Origin: Phycisphaerales bacterium
GTDB taxonomy: Bacteria; Planctomycetota; Phycisphaerae; Phycisphaerales; UBA1924
DNA length: 52,528 bases
Assembly: GCA_020853975.1 (NCBI GenBank)
Contig: JADYXW010000053.1
Coordinates: 1 to 52,528 of the forward strand
Reading direction: 5' to 3'
The notes below the pieces were generated by a model that ran no database searches, was not told the DNA's origin, and saw nothing but the letters and a program-made list of their open reading frames with translations. How positions within the stretch are numbered: position 1 is the first letter of the stretch; the number at the start of each line of letters is the position of its first letter. This document shows positions 17,438 to 25,569 of this stretch, one piece after another. A program made the translations under genes and the position numbers.

Positions 17438-17522
17438 GCGGGATGTCGCCACCGGTGGAGCGGCGGCGCGGCGCAGCCCGCCGCCGCGGAACCCGAGGAA
17501 GCGTGATCCCCTTGCTCTCTTC

Positions 17523-17539
17523 CCGCCCCGGAGGGGCGG
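17523..17539. repeat. REP-like hairpin 2
   Basis: CCGCCCC-GGA-GGGGCGG, a perfect 7-base stem with the same GGA loop, 31 bases before the transposase start. The pair with hairpin 1 is what a RAYT-associated repeat would look like. Confidence 0.55.
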
Positions 17540-17570
17540 AGGACCGCATTCACCCGGCGAAAGGACCGCG

Positions 17571-18023
17571 CTGCCCGGCACCTACTCCCAGATTCTGCTG
17601 CACATCGTCTTTTCAACCAAACACCGCGAGCCGTGGATCACCGCCGAAGCCGCCGAGCGCTTGTATCCATACATGGGCGGCATCGTCCGGGCCGAGAAGG
17701 GCGTGCTCTACGACATCGGCGGCGTCGAGGACCACGATCACATGTACCTGCGGCGGCGGCCCGACGCGGCCGTGTCGGACCTGATGCGCACGGTCAAGGC
17801 GCGGTCGAGCAAGTGGGTCCACGACACGTTCCCCAAGCTCGGCGCGTTTGCGTGGCAGGAGGGATATTCGGTGTTCTCCGTCGGCAAGTCGCAGGAAGGA
17901 GCGGTCAAGGCGTACATCGCCGGGCAGCACGAGCACCACAAGAAGGAGGACCTCAAGTCCGAACTCCTCCGGATGCTCCGGGTGCCTGAGATCGAGTTCG
18001 ACGAGCGATGTGTGTTCGACTAA
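17571..18023 (+). CDS. Y1 (IS200/REP-associated) transposase, apparent CTG start
   Basis: A 150-residue HUH-family single-strand nuclease. It opens PGTYSQILLHIVFSTKHREPW like TnpA-REP (RAYT) and IS200-type proteins. It has the HUH pair HDH (His55, His57 in VEDHDHMYL), the family segment FAWQEGYSVFSVGKSQ, and the likely catalytic Tyr115 with Gln119 (AYIAGQ). Relatives normally start ATG-Pro-Gly-Thr-Tyr; here that codon is CTG, with AAAGGA 5 bases upstream, so either CTG is the start or the start was lost. It ends EFDERCVFD, the usual C terminus, so the body is complete. No IS605 TnpB partner is present, and it is flanked by short GC-rich hairpins. Confidence 0.8.
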   Translation: MPGTYSQILLHIVFSTKHREPWITAEAAERLYPYMGGIVRAEKGVLYDIGGVEDHDHMYLRRRPDAAVSDLMRTVKARSSKWVHDTFPKLGAFAWQEGYSVFSVGKSQEGAVKAYIAGQHEHHKKEDLKSELLRMLRVPEIEFDERCVFD

Positions 18024-18048
18024 GCCGCCTCACGTCCGAGCGATTTCT

Positions 18049-18065
18049 CTGCCCCTTCGGGGCAG
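18049..18065. repeat. REP-like hairpin 3
   Basis: CTGCCCC-TTC-GGGGCAG, a 7-base stem 26 bases after the transposase stop. It could double as a weak terminator, though no T-tract follows. Confidence 0.5.
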
Positions 18066-18100
18066 AATCAAGAAAACGAACCGCCTTCCACGGGTTGCGC

Positions 18101-18124
18101 TCTGCCCGGCTGTCGCCGGGCGGA
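18101..18124. repeat. REP-like hairpin 4
   Basis: The core is GCCCGGC-TGTC-GCCGGGC (18,104-18,121); one wobble pair extends the stem outward. It is the fourth strong hairpin within 700 bases around the transposase. Confidence 0.45.
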
Positions 18125-18348
18125 GCTCGACCCGAGGCTACAAGCCGTCGCCCCACTGAGGCGAAGGATGGCATGTACGAGTGGTGATCGACGGGATGGG
18201 CCCCCCGATGGCAGACGAGCGGCCCGAAGCTCCCGCCGCCCAGACTCGCGGAGTGCGAGCGCACTGAGGAGCCCGCCGAGCCGGGCATCTCGGTGGCACG
18301 GGGGAACAGGAGCAGTCGGTGTCAGGCCGGCGGCGGGCTGAGCGTGGC

Positions 18349-19617
18349 TCACGCGGTGGCGCGGACGGTCTGCTCGCGGCTGAGTTCTTCGCGGAGGGCG
18401 AGGGCGAGCATTTCGTATTGGTCGACGCGGTTGTAGGGGAAGGCGGAGATTCGGACGACGCGGCGGTTTTGGGGGCCCCAGCGCCAGATGGGGACGACGA
18501 TGCGGTGGCGCTCGTAGAGGGCGTCCTGGAGGGCGTCGTCGTAGGCGGTGGGGCGGTCCATGAGGTGTGGCGCCGGGTCGGGCAGGGGCAGGGTGGCCAT
18601 GGTGCCGACGAGGGCCTCGGGCGTTGGGGCTTCGATGCCGAGCGTGGCGCAGAGGACGCGGCGGCCCCGCATGATGAGATCGTGGTTGGCGCGCATGAGG
18701 GCGGGCCAGCCTCCGGGGAGGAGGCTGCCGGTGGCTTCGAGGGCGCTGGGGAGGCTGAGGGTGGGGGAGTAGTCGTTGGTGCCCATGTAGTCGAAGTCGC
18801 GGAGGAAGAGTGGGCGCTCTGGGCGGACCTTGTGGGCGCGGCTGGAGAGGGCGAGAGAGCGGAGGCGGGCCTGGCGGTCGGGCCTGACGTGCATGAAGCC
18901 GGTGCCCTTTGGAGCGCCGAGCCACTTGTGGCCGCTGCCGACGTAGTAGGTGGCGTAGATGGCGGAGACATCGAGGGGGACCTGTCCCGGGGCGTGGGCG
19001 CCGTCGACGAGGGAGTCGATACCGAGCTCGTTGAGGGCGCGGACGATGGAGGCGGCGGGGAAGATGAGCGAGGTGGCGCTGGTGATGTGGGGGATGATGG
19101 CGAGGCGCGTGCGTGGGGTGACACAGGCGAGGTAGCGTGCGAGGATCTCGTCGCTGTCGCGGACGGGGAAGGGGATGGTGGCGGTGACGAGTTTGGCGCC
19201 GGTGCGGGCGCAGATGCGGGCGAGTTCGTTGGTGACGCTGGTGTATTCGTGGTCGGTGACGAGGACCTCGTCGCCCGGGGAGAGGTTGAGGCTGTGGAGG
19301 ATGGTGCAGATGGCGACGGTGGCGTTGGCGACGAGGGCGAGGTCGCAGGGGCGGCAGTTGAGGAAGGCGCCGAGGCGATCGCGGACGCCGTCGGTCAGGG
19401 GCTCGAGGTCGGCCTTGAAGAAGCGGACGGGGTCTCGCTCCATGCGTTCGCGGAAAGCGGACTGGGCCTGGAGGACTGGTCGGAGGACGGAGCCGTAGCT
19501 GCCGTGGTTGAGGAAGACGAGGGAGGGGTCGAGAGGCCAGGGACCTGGGGCGAGGGGGCCCTGGGCCTGGTGGTCGTTGGGTGCGATCCTCGCCTTGTGT
19601 ACAGAACGGGTTGACAT
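18349..19617 (-). CDS. class V aminotransferase (isopenicillin-N-epimerase-like)
   Basis: A 422-residue PLP enzyme of the aminotransferase class V/cysteine desulfurase superfamily. It begins with the family motif FLNHGSYGSVLRPVLQAQ (near 35-52). The cofactor Lys is in GSGHKWLGAPKGTGF (near 238), and the Asp that holds the pyridine ring is in SLVDGAHAPGQVPLD. ANATVAICTILHSL is the phosphate-binding region. Relatives are loosely named isopenicillin N epimerase-like and act on varied amino acids, so no substrate can be given. It is transcribed away from the TlpA-like gene across a 194-base divergent region, with no operon partner. Confidence 0.88.
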   Translation of the reverse strand: MSTRSVHKARIAPNDHQAQGPLAPGPWPLDPSLVFLNHGSYGSVLRPVLQAQSAFRERMERDPVRFFKADLEPLTDGVRDRLGAFLNCRPCDLALVANATVAICTILHSLNLSPGDEVLVTDHEYTSVTNELARICARTGAKLVTATIPFPVRDSDEILARYLACVTPRTRLAIIPHITSATSLIFPAASIVRALNELGIDSLVDGAHAPGQVPLDVSAIYATYYVGSGHKWLGAPKGTGFMHVRPDRQARLRSLALSSRAHKVRPERPLFLRDFDYMGTNDYSPTLSLPSALEATGSLLPGGWPALMRANHDLIMRGRRVLCATLGIEAPTPEALVGTMATLPLPDPAPHLMDRPTAYDDALQDALYERHRIVVPIWRWGPQNRRVVRISAFPYNRVDQYEMLALALREELSREQTVRATA

Positions 19618-19811
19618 GGGGTGGGAGGTATCGGCCTTTGGCGGTGCGCGGGGTCAATGATCGGCGTGGGAAGGTGAACGTAGCGTGGTGGGCGGGCGGC
19701 CCAATCGACACGCCCCCAGCGGAGTGCGAACGGCGGGGCTGTTGTGCGCCCACACCGCGTCTCGGTACGATGTCGGGCGGGGCCTCGCGGGCCCTGATCG
19801 GGAGGCGGCTC

Positions 19812-21194
19812 ATGGCAAAGACGAGGTTGGAAGGGCGGGAGGCGCGCGCGGGGGGCGTGGTTGCGGCGGGCGTTGTGCTCGCGGCGGCGATGGCGGGATG
19901 CCCGGCCAAGCCGCCTGCGCCGACTCCGGTACCGCCCCCGACGTCCGCGCCGGCCCCCAAGGTGACGAGGGACCCGGCGAAGGTGCTGGAAGCATCGCGG
20001 AAGGCACTTGGTGAAGTGGCGGCGATGAGCTATTCGGCGACGGTCGAGGGTACCGGGGCGCTGAAGGACAAGGTGGATGCGTACTCGGCGCAGGTAATCG
20101 CGGCGAAGGTGCAGGCGGAGGGCGGGGGGTGGAAGCTGTATCTCAAGGGAGGGTGCAGGCCCGCGGAGGCGCAGGCGTCGCCGACGGAGTTTGAGATCGG
20201 GTATGACGGTTCGACGGTGCGGAGCCTGCGGCCCTTGGAGCAGGCGGTGTACGAGCGGGACAACGTGGTGGAGATGGACGAGCTGGCGGTGTTCCTGAGC
20301 GGGCAGTCGGTGAAGCCTCCGGTGGCGTGGGAGCTGCTGGGGGAGGTGCCGCTGGACGCGAAGGGGGGGACGCTGGCGTTTGAGGGTCAGGAGAAGGCGG
20401 ACGGGGTGTTGTGCGACGTAGTGCGGATCACGCCTGCTGCGGCCGCGGCCGGGGATGAGGGCAAGGGGGGCGAGGATGAGAATGCGGAGCGGGAGGCGGG
20501 GCTGCGGGTGTATGTCGCGGAGCACGATCACCTGCCCCGGCGGATCGAGCGGCTGGTGACGCTGGGCGGGGTGGATGGGGCGCGGGTGCTGAAGCTGGAC
20601 GAGGTGAAGGTGACGACGGCGGCGAGGTCGGACGTGGCGATGGTGTCGTTCGTGCTCGAGGCGCCGTCGGACTTCACGCACCGAACGGTGCAGGCGGCGC
20701 TGAACAAGCCTGCGGGCGGGGATGCGGAGCCTGGGCCTTCGGACCTGGACCTGGCGATGGAGCCGCTGGCGGTGGGGACGCCCGCGCCGGACTGGACGCT
20801 GCCGACGGCGGAGGGCGGCAAGATGAGCCTGTCGAGCCACGCGGGGAAGGTGGTGGTGCTGGATTTTTGGGGGACGTGGTGCCCGTTCTGCCTGAAGGCG
20901 ATGCCGCAGATTCAGAAGCTGCATGAGGCGTACAAGGACAAGGGGGTGGTGGTGCTGGGGCTGAACACGGAGAATGACCCGTCGGCGGACCCGGCGGGGT
21001 TCATGAGGCAGAAGAAGTACACGTACGGGCTGGTGCTGAACGCGGAGAAGGTGACGAGGCCGTACCGGGTCTTCGGGTTCCCGACGCTGTACGTGATCGG
21101 GCGGGACGGGAACATCGCGCTGGTGGAGCAGGGGGCCAAGCCGGACCTGTACGAGTCGGTGTCGCGGGTGATCGACGCGGAGATCGGGCTGTAG
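19812..21194 (+). CDS. TlpA-like thioredoxin-fold lipoprotein with N-terminal extension
   Basis: A 460-residue lipoprotein. GGGAGG precedes the ATG, and a lipobox follows (AAMAGC, Cys near 29), then a Pro-rich linker. The first 300 residues form a beta-rich domain resembling outer-membrane lipoprotein sorting-type folds (SYSATVEGTGALKDKVDAYS, then LRVYVAEHDHLPRRIERL). The last 150 residues are a thioredoxin domain with WGTWCPFCLKAMP (CxxC near 355-359) and the cis-Pro segment FGFPTLYVIGRDG. It probably acts as a thiol-disulfide reductase in the periplasm; the extension may bind a client protein or lipid (inference). The next gene starts 7 bases later. Confidence 0.88.
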   Translation: MAKTRLEGREARAGGVVAAGVVLAAAMAGCPAKPPAPTPVPPPTSAPAPKVTRDPAKVLEASRKALGEVAAMSYSATVEGTGALKDKVDAYSAQVIAAKVQAEGGGWKLYLKGGCRPAEAQASPTEFEIGYDGSTVRSLRPLEQAVYERDNVVEMDELAVFLSGQSVKPPVAWELLGEVPLDAKGGTLAFEGQEKADGVLCDVVRITPAAAAAGDEGKGGEDENAEREAGLRVYVAEHDHLPRRIERLVTLGGVDGARVLKLDEVKVTTAARSDVAMVSFVLEAPSDFTHRTVQAALNKPAGGDAEPGPSDLDLAMEPLAVGTPAPDWTLPTAEGGKMSLSSHAGKVVVLDFWGTWCPFCLKAMPQIQKLHEAYKDKGVVVLGLNTENDPSADPAGFMRQKKYTYGLVLNAEKVTRPYRVFGFPTLYVIGRDGNIALVEQGAKPDLYESVSRVIDAEIGL

Positions 21195-21201
21195 CGGGGG
21201 G

Positions 21202-22008
21202 ATGGGGGTTGGCGTGACACTGGCGCGCAAGTTTGCCATCGCGGGGCAGGCCTGGCTGGTGCTGGGCGTGGTGGTGTGGATCGTGTGCGCGGTGGTGTGG
21301 CAATCTGCGGCGGATCACGACCCGCCCCGGCTGGTGACGGTCCCGGAGTGGGACGGGGTGCTGCGGACGCTGGTGGACCCGGAGTATGTGGCGTGGGTGG
21401 TGGGGTGCACGCTGGGGATGGCGCTGCTGCAGGCGGTGTTCCTGTGGCCCGTGCGGAAGCCGACGCGGAAGGACGTGTCGGGGGTTTCGGTGTTTCTGAG
21501 CCTGGCGGTGGCGGGGCTGCTGATCGGCGCGCTGCTGCTGGCGGCGGGGCTCGCGGCTGGGCAGTTTCTGTGGAACTACGCGGAGGGCCTGCGCGAGTTT
21601 GACGAGGTGGGCCGGCTGGTGGTGATCGGGACCGCGGCGGCGGGGTGGCTGCTGGGCACGTGGGTGCTTGTGGCGTTCTGCCATCGGGGCACGCGGGAGT
21701 CGATGATCGGAAGGCTGGCGGCGAAGCTGCTGCTGGGGACTGTGGTGGAGGCGGCGGCGATCATCCCGCTGGACGTTCTGGTGAGGCGGAAGGAATCGTG
21801 CTATTGCCTGGCGGGGACGTACTGGGCGCTTCTGATCTGCGGGGCGGTGGGGCTGGTGGTGCTTGGCCCGGCGATCTTGCTGCCGGTGTTGATCCGCAGG
21901 CGCAGGCGCTGGTACGGCAACCGCTGCGACGCGTGCGGGTTTGACCTGGCCGGGCTTGTGAACCCGGAGCGGTGCCCCGAGTGCGGCGCTGGGTGGAGAC
22001 CCGCGTAG
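21202..22008 (+). CDS. multi-pass membrane protein with C-terminal zinc ribbon
   Basis: A 268-residue protein with about six hydrophobic segments (about 12-32, 64-84, 95-118, 135-158, 170-185, 207-232). A basic RRRRRW stretch is followed by a cytoplasmic zinc ribbon, CDACGFDLAGLVNPERCPECG (two CxxC pairs near 245-263). This ribbon is common at the ends of planctomycete membrane proteins. No enzyme motif is seen. It follows the TlpA-like gene by 7 bases and is probably co-transcribed, so a role in envelope redox or protein maturation is possible but unproven. Confidence 0.7.
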   Translation: MGVGVTLARKFAIAGQAWLVLGVVVWIVCAVVWQSAADHDPPRLVTVPEWDGVLRTLVDPEYVAWVVGCTLGMALLQAVFLWPVRKPTRKDVSGVSVFLSLAVAGLLIGALLLAAGLAAGQFLWNYAEGLREFDEVGRLVVIGTAAAGWLLGTWVLVAFCHRGTRESMIGRLAAKLLLGTVVEAAAIIPLDVLVRRKESCYCLAGTYWALLICGAVGLVVLGPAILLPVLIRRRRRWYGNRCDACGFDLAGLVNPERCPECGAGWRPA

Positions 22009-22033
22009 AGGCCGAGCGGGGCGGGTGCTCCGG

Positions 22034-23086
22034 TCAGAGCTTCAAGGGGATGCCCTCGGTCCGGTACTTTTCGACGAGGAGTTGGAGCTCGACGAGCACC
22101 TTGTCGAGGCGGTCGGCGGCGCTGCGCACGGAGTTGTAGAGGTCGGGGTTCTGCATGAGCTGGCCAACGGTGCCCTGGCCTTTGGTGGCCTGCTCGAGTG
22201 CGGTCGTGAGCGAGCCCGCGGCTTCCTGGGCGCTGCTGAGCATGGCGACGGCCCGGGCGGCGACCTCGCGGACGCTGCCCCTGGTTTCGTCCGCGACCTG
22301 CTGGACCTGGGTGAGCGCGCCGTCGGCCTTGTCGGCGGTCGCGGTCCAGCGTTTGGCGAGCTCGGAGACGTCGGCGAGGGCGGTGTCCGCGCGGACGACG
22401 AGGTCGTTGGCGCGGGCGCGGAGCTGCTCGTCGCCCAGCCACTTGTCGGCGCCGGCGAGGGCCTTGTCGAGGCGGGCGAGGGTGCTGCGGACGTTGGGGT
22501 CCTTGCCCTGCTCGACGTCCTCGGGCGTGCGGGGCTCGAGCATCTCGTTGAGGCGTTCGCCCACCTTGGTGTAGGTGGCGGCCATCTTTTCGATCTCATC
22601 CGCGGTGGCGGTGAGGCGCTGGAGGGGCTTTTCGAGGGTGCTGGTGATGCGCTCGATCATGGTGAGGGGTGACCCGCCATCGAAGACTTCGCCCGGCTGG
22701 ATGACTGCGGCGAGGGAGGCGGGGTCGGCGTCGGGGACGAGGACAAAGTCGAGGCTGGCGTCGCCCACGAAGCCCTTGTCGATGCTGACGGTGGCGGCGC
22801 GGGGGATGTGGATGGAGCGTTTGACCTCGACGAGGAGTTCGACGCCGACGGCGGGGGGCGTGCGGACCTTGGCGGTCTTGATCTGGCCGACCTTGACGCC
22901 GTTGAGCCGGACGGGGGAGGTTTCGCCAAGGCCGGCGGAGTTGCCGAGGACGACGGTGAAGCGGTAGTTTCGTTCGAGGATGTTGGCGGTCTCGCCGAAG
23001 AGCATGAGCGTGGCGGCGAGGCCGACGAGAGCGGCGATGGCGAAGAGGCCGGTGAGGAACTCTCGGAACAGGTGGTTGTCTCTCAT
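22034..23086 (-). CDS. MCE/MlaD-family lipid transport protein
   Basis: A 350-residue periplasmic protein anchored by one N-terminal helix (about 13-32). The MCE domain follows (about 38-120: YRFTVVLGNSAGLGETSPVRLNGVKVGQI is diagnostic). The remaining 220 residues are a long Ala/Glu/Leu-rich helical region likely to form a coiled-coil tube or needle (about 150-345). MCE proteins carry phospholipids between membranes. Its start overlaps the stop of the ATPase gene by four bases (ATGA), so the two are translationally coupled. The MlaE permease that should complete the transporter is not in the window. Confidence 0.9.
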   Translation of the reverse strand: MRDNHLFREFLTGLFAIAALVGLAATLMLFGETANILERNYRFTVVLGNSAGLGETSPVRLNGVKVGQIKTAKVRTPPAVGVELLVEVKRSIHIPRAATVSIDKGFVGDASLDFVLVPDADPASLAAVIQPGEVFDGGSPLTMIERITSTLEKPLQRLTATADEIEKMAATYTKVGERLNEMLEPRTPEDVEQGKDPNVRSTLARLDKALAGADKWLGDEQLRARANDLVVRADTALADVSELAKRWTATADKADGALTQVQQVADETRGSVREVAARAVAMLSSAQEAAGSLTTALEQATKGQGTVGQLMQNPDLYNSVRSAADRLDKVLVELQLLVEKYRTEGIPLKL

Positions 23087-23934
23087 GGGCGGTCCGGGGA
23101 GTCAGGGTCCGGTGGGGACTGGTCGGTGGCGCGGTCTTCGGCGCGGTCGTAGACGCCCTTGAGGAAGTGCTGGACGCGGGGGTCGGGGCAGGTGCGGAGG
23201 GAGGCGAAGGGGCCCTGCGCCGCAACGCGGCCCTGGAGGAGCATGACGGCGGTGTCGGCGATGCGCTCGGCGCTGGTGAGGTCGTGGGTGACGACGATGT
23301 TGGTGACGCCCATGGTTCGTCGGAGCTTGAGGATGAGACCATCGATGCCGGCGGCGCGGATGGGGTCGAGCCCGGTGGTAGGCTCATCGTAGAGGACGAC
23401 GCGCGGGCGGAGGACGATGGCGCGGGCGAGGGCGACGCGCTTGCGCTGGCCCCCGGAGAGCTGGGCCGGGAGGCGCTGCTCGAAGCCGAGCATGTCGACA
23501 ACTTCGAGGGCCTCGGCGATGCGGCGCTCTCGCTGGGCGCTGCTGAGGGAGGTGTGCTCGCGGAGGGGGAACTCGATGTTTTCGGCGACGGTCATGGAGT
23601 CGAAGAGGGCGCTCATCTGGAAGAGGAGGCCGATGTCCTGGCGGATGGGTCCCCAGCGTCGCTCGGAGAGGCGGTCGACGCGGAGCCCGCCGTAGTAGAC
23701 GGCGCCGGCGTCGGGCCTGAGGAGGCCGACGATGTGCTTGAGCATGACGGACTTGCCGCAGCCCGATGGCCCCATGATGACGGTGGTCTTGGCCTCGTCG
23801 AAGGAGAGGGAGACGCCATCGAGAACGACCTGGGAGCCGAAGCGTTTTTCGAGGGCTTCGAGGCGGATGATGGGGCTCGCCGCGGGGGGGGCGGGCCTGT
23901 CGGGAATCCGGGCTGTGTTGACCCCACTGCTCAC
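23083..23934 (-). CDS. ABC transporter ATPase, MlaF-like
   Basis: A 283-residue ATPase that would energise MCE-type lipid transport from the cytoplasm. Walker A is GPSGCGKS (near 54), the Q-loop is in LLFQMSALFDSMTVAENIEFPL, the signature is LSGGQRKR (near 159), and Walker B is VVLYDEPTTGLDP. The switch His is in VVTHDLTSAERIAD. SALFDSMTVAENIEFPLRE is typical of MlaF/Ttg2A. A Pro/Asp-rich C-terminal extension of about 25 residues follows the usual end. It is the upstream member of a two-gene operon and diverges from the Nudix gene. Confidence 0.92.
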   Translation of the reverse strand: MSSGVNTARIPDRPAPPAASPIIRLEALEKRFGSQVVLDGVSLSFDEAKTTVIMGPSGCGKSVMLKHIVGLLRPDAGAVYYGGLRVDRLSERRWGPIRQDIGLLFQMSALFDSMTVAENIEFPLREHTSLSSAQRERRIAEALEVVDMLGFEQRLPAQLSGGQRKRVALARAIVLRPRVVLYDEPTTGLDPIRAAGIDGLILKLRRTMGVTNIVVTHDLTSAERIADTAVMLLQGRVAAQGPFASLRTCPDPRVQHFLKGVYDRAEDRATDQSPPDPDSPDRP

Positions 23935-23966
23935 GCGTGCGCGGCTCCGTTCGGTACGATGCGGGC

Positions 23967-24536
23967 ATGTTAGGCGATACGAACTTGCCTACCGGTCCCG
24001 GACGGCTGCGAGTGGCGCGCGAGGTCTTGGTGCGCGGCGCGAAGTTTGATATCGAGAGGGTGTGGCTTCCGGAGGATCCGACGTTTCCGACGCGGGAGGT
24101 TGTGAGGCATCCGGGCGCGGTTATCGTGCTCCCCCTGCTGGAGGGGCGTGGGGGAGTCGAGGTGGTGCTGATCCGGAACTGGCGGGTCAGCGTGGAGGCG
24201 AAGCTGTGGGAACTGCCCGCGGGGACGATGGAGCCCCCGGAGCCTCCGGCGGCGTGCGCGAGGCGGGAGCTGGAGGAGGAGACAGGGTTCCGGGCTGCAA
24301 CCGTGGAGCCGTTCTTCCGGTTTCACACATCGCCCGGGCTCTCGGATGAGGTGATGCACGCGTTTGTGGCGCGGGGGCTGGTAGCGGGAGAAACCCGCTT
24401 GCAGCCGGATGAACGTGTCACGGTGCACCCGACTCCGGCGTATGAGTGTCTGAGGATGATCGACGGGGGCGTCATGACCGACGCGAAGTCGATGCTGGTG
24501 CTGCTGCGGGCGCGGGAGATGGGGCTGCTGGGGTGA
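23967..24536 (+). CDS. Nudix hydrolase, ADP-ribose pyrophosphatase-like
   Basis: A 189-residue enzyme. The complete Nudix box GTMEPPEPPAACARREL plus EEETGF matches Gx5Ex7REUxEExGU (about residues 86-108). Upstream HPGAVIVLPLLEG and VVLIRNWRVSVEAKLWELPAG resemble ADP-ribose pyrophosphatases (NudF type), which hydrolyse ADP-ribose to AMP and ribose phosphate. The ATG at 23,967 is used; an in-frame GTG-type start 30 bases upstream would add ten residues without similarity. The next gene starts four bases after its stop. Confidence 0.87.
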   Translation: MLGDTNLPTGPGRLRVAREVLVRGAKFDIERVWLPEDPTFPTREVVRHPGAVIVLPLLEGRGGVEVVLIRNWRVSVEAKLWELPAGTMEPPEPPAACARRELEEETGFRAATVEPFFRFHTSPGLSDEVMHAFVARGLVAGETRLQPDERVTVHPTPAYECLRMIDGGVMTDAKSMLVLLRAREMGLLG

Positions 24537-24540
24537 CGCC

Positions 24541-25518
24541 GTGACGAGGACATTGCCTGACATCCCGGGACCGGCCTCAAACGTGAGGCGTTCGAGGGCG
24601 GGGCTGCTGCTGGGGCTGGGCGAGGACCCGGTGGCGTGGTCGTTCCCGCTGGCGCGGCTGGGGGTGATCCGGCTGAGGGTGCACTGGTTCGTGCCGTTGT
24701 GGGTGGGGGCGGAGTTGCTGGCGTGGCTGCCCAGGCACGCGCTGGGGCCGGCGCACGTGGCGGCGGTGGTGGCGTCGTTGCTGGTGCTTGGAGTGACACG
24801 CGAGGCCTCGAGGTTGTGGGTGGCGCGCTGGCTGGGGTCGGAGGCGGAGGTGTCGCGCGTGTGGCCCCTGGGGGGGCTGTCGCCCGTGAGCGTGGGGGGG
24901 ACGCCACGGCCCATGTTGGCGGAGGTGGGCGGGTTCCTCGCTGGGCTGTGCCTGCTGCCTCTTCTCGCGTGGCTGTGCGTGAGGGCCGGCTGTGTGGCGG
25001 AGGCGCTGGCGCCGGATCTGCTGTCGCCCCGCGTGACGGCGGCGACGCTGCGGACGCCCGAGCAGGTCGCGGCGTGGTGGCTGTACTACGCGAACGTGCT
25101 GCAGCTTGCGGCGAACCTGGTGCCGGCGGGGCCCTTTGACGCGGGGCGTGTGCTGGGGGCGATGGCGCGGGCGAGGCTTGGGGAGCGTGGGGCGGTGGTG
25201 GCGGCGCGCATCGGGTTGCTCGTGTGCGCGGGGCTGTTCGTGTATGGCTGTGCCGCGGGGGAGACGAGGCTCATCCTGGTGGCGAGCTTTGCGGCGCTGG
25301 TGACGTTCATGGACTTCAGGAGGCACGAGTTCGTGAGCGCGCCCGGGGCTGCGCCGGAGCCGGCGCGGCCGACGGCGGTGGTGCACGGCCGGGCGGCGCG
25401 GACCGAGCCGAGCCTGGACGAACTGCTGGCGAAGATTTCGCGGACCGGCATGGCCAGCCTGACCCCGGAGGAGCGCGAGGCGCTGTCGCGCGAGACCGAG
25501 CGGCGAAAACGCCCCTAG
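24541..25518 (+). CDS. M50/site-2-protease-like membrane protein without the catalytic HExxH
   Basis: A 325-residue multi-pass protein with a GTG start. The layout follows site-2 proteases: LGVIRLRVHWFVPLWVG, then LGVTREASRLWVARWLGSEAEVSRVWPLGGLSPV where family members have HExxH followed by PLGG (residues 80-113). NLVPAGPFDAGRVLG matches the NLxPxxPLDGGR motif (near 192) and keeps its Asp. His and Glu of HExxH are replaced (REASR), so proteolysis is unlikely; a substrate-binding or assembly role is inferred. The C-terminal segment (290-316, LDELLAKISRTGMASLTPEE) is shared with the rhomboid downstream, which starts 51 bases later. Confidence 0.72.
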   Translation: MTRTLPDIPGPASNVRRSRAGLLLGLGEDPVAWSFPLARLGVIRLRVHWFVPLWVGAELLAWLPRHALGPAHVAAVVASLLVLGVTREASRLWVARWLGSEAEVSRVWPLGGLSPVSVGGTPRPMLAEVGGFLAGLCLLPLLAWLCVRAGCVAEALAPDLLSPRVTAATLRTPEQVAAWWLYYANVLQLAANLVPAGPFDAGRVLGAMARARLGERGAVVAARIGLLVCAGLFVYGCAAGETRLILVASFAALVTFMDFRRHEFVSAPGAAPEPARPTAVVHGRAARTEPSLDELLAKISRTGMASLTPEEREALSRETERRKRP

Positions 25519-25569
25519 CATCCGCGGCCCCGCAACTGGACGCGGGGAACGCCGAAGCATGAGGGGCCC

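Larger units (their letters stand above)
17240..17570. other. 331-base gap upstream of the Y1 transposase
   Basis: Upstream leader of both the 17,239 gene and the transposase. It holds the two GGA-loop hairpins and a GC-rich imperfect palindrome near 17,461-17,489. The transposase frame is open through this stretch but shows no protein-like sequence before 17,571. Confidence 0.45.
18024..18348. other. 325-base gap downstream of the transposase
   Basis: No gene seen. It holds hairpins 3 and 4. The plus strand becomes G-rich within this gap and stays so to the right edge of the window, so the compositional switch lies here or in the transposase just upstream. Confidence 0.45.
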
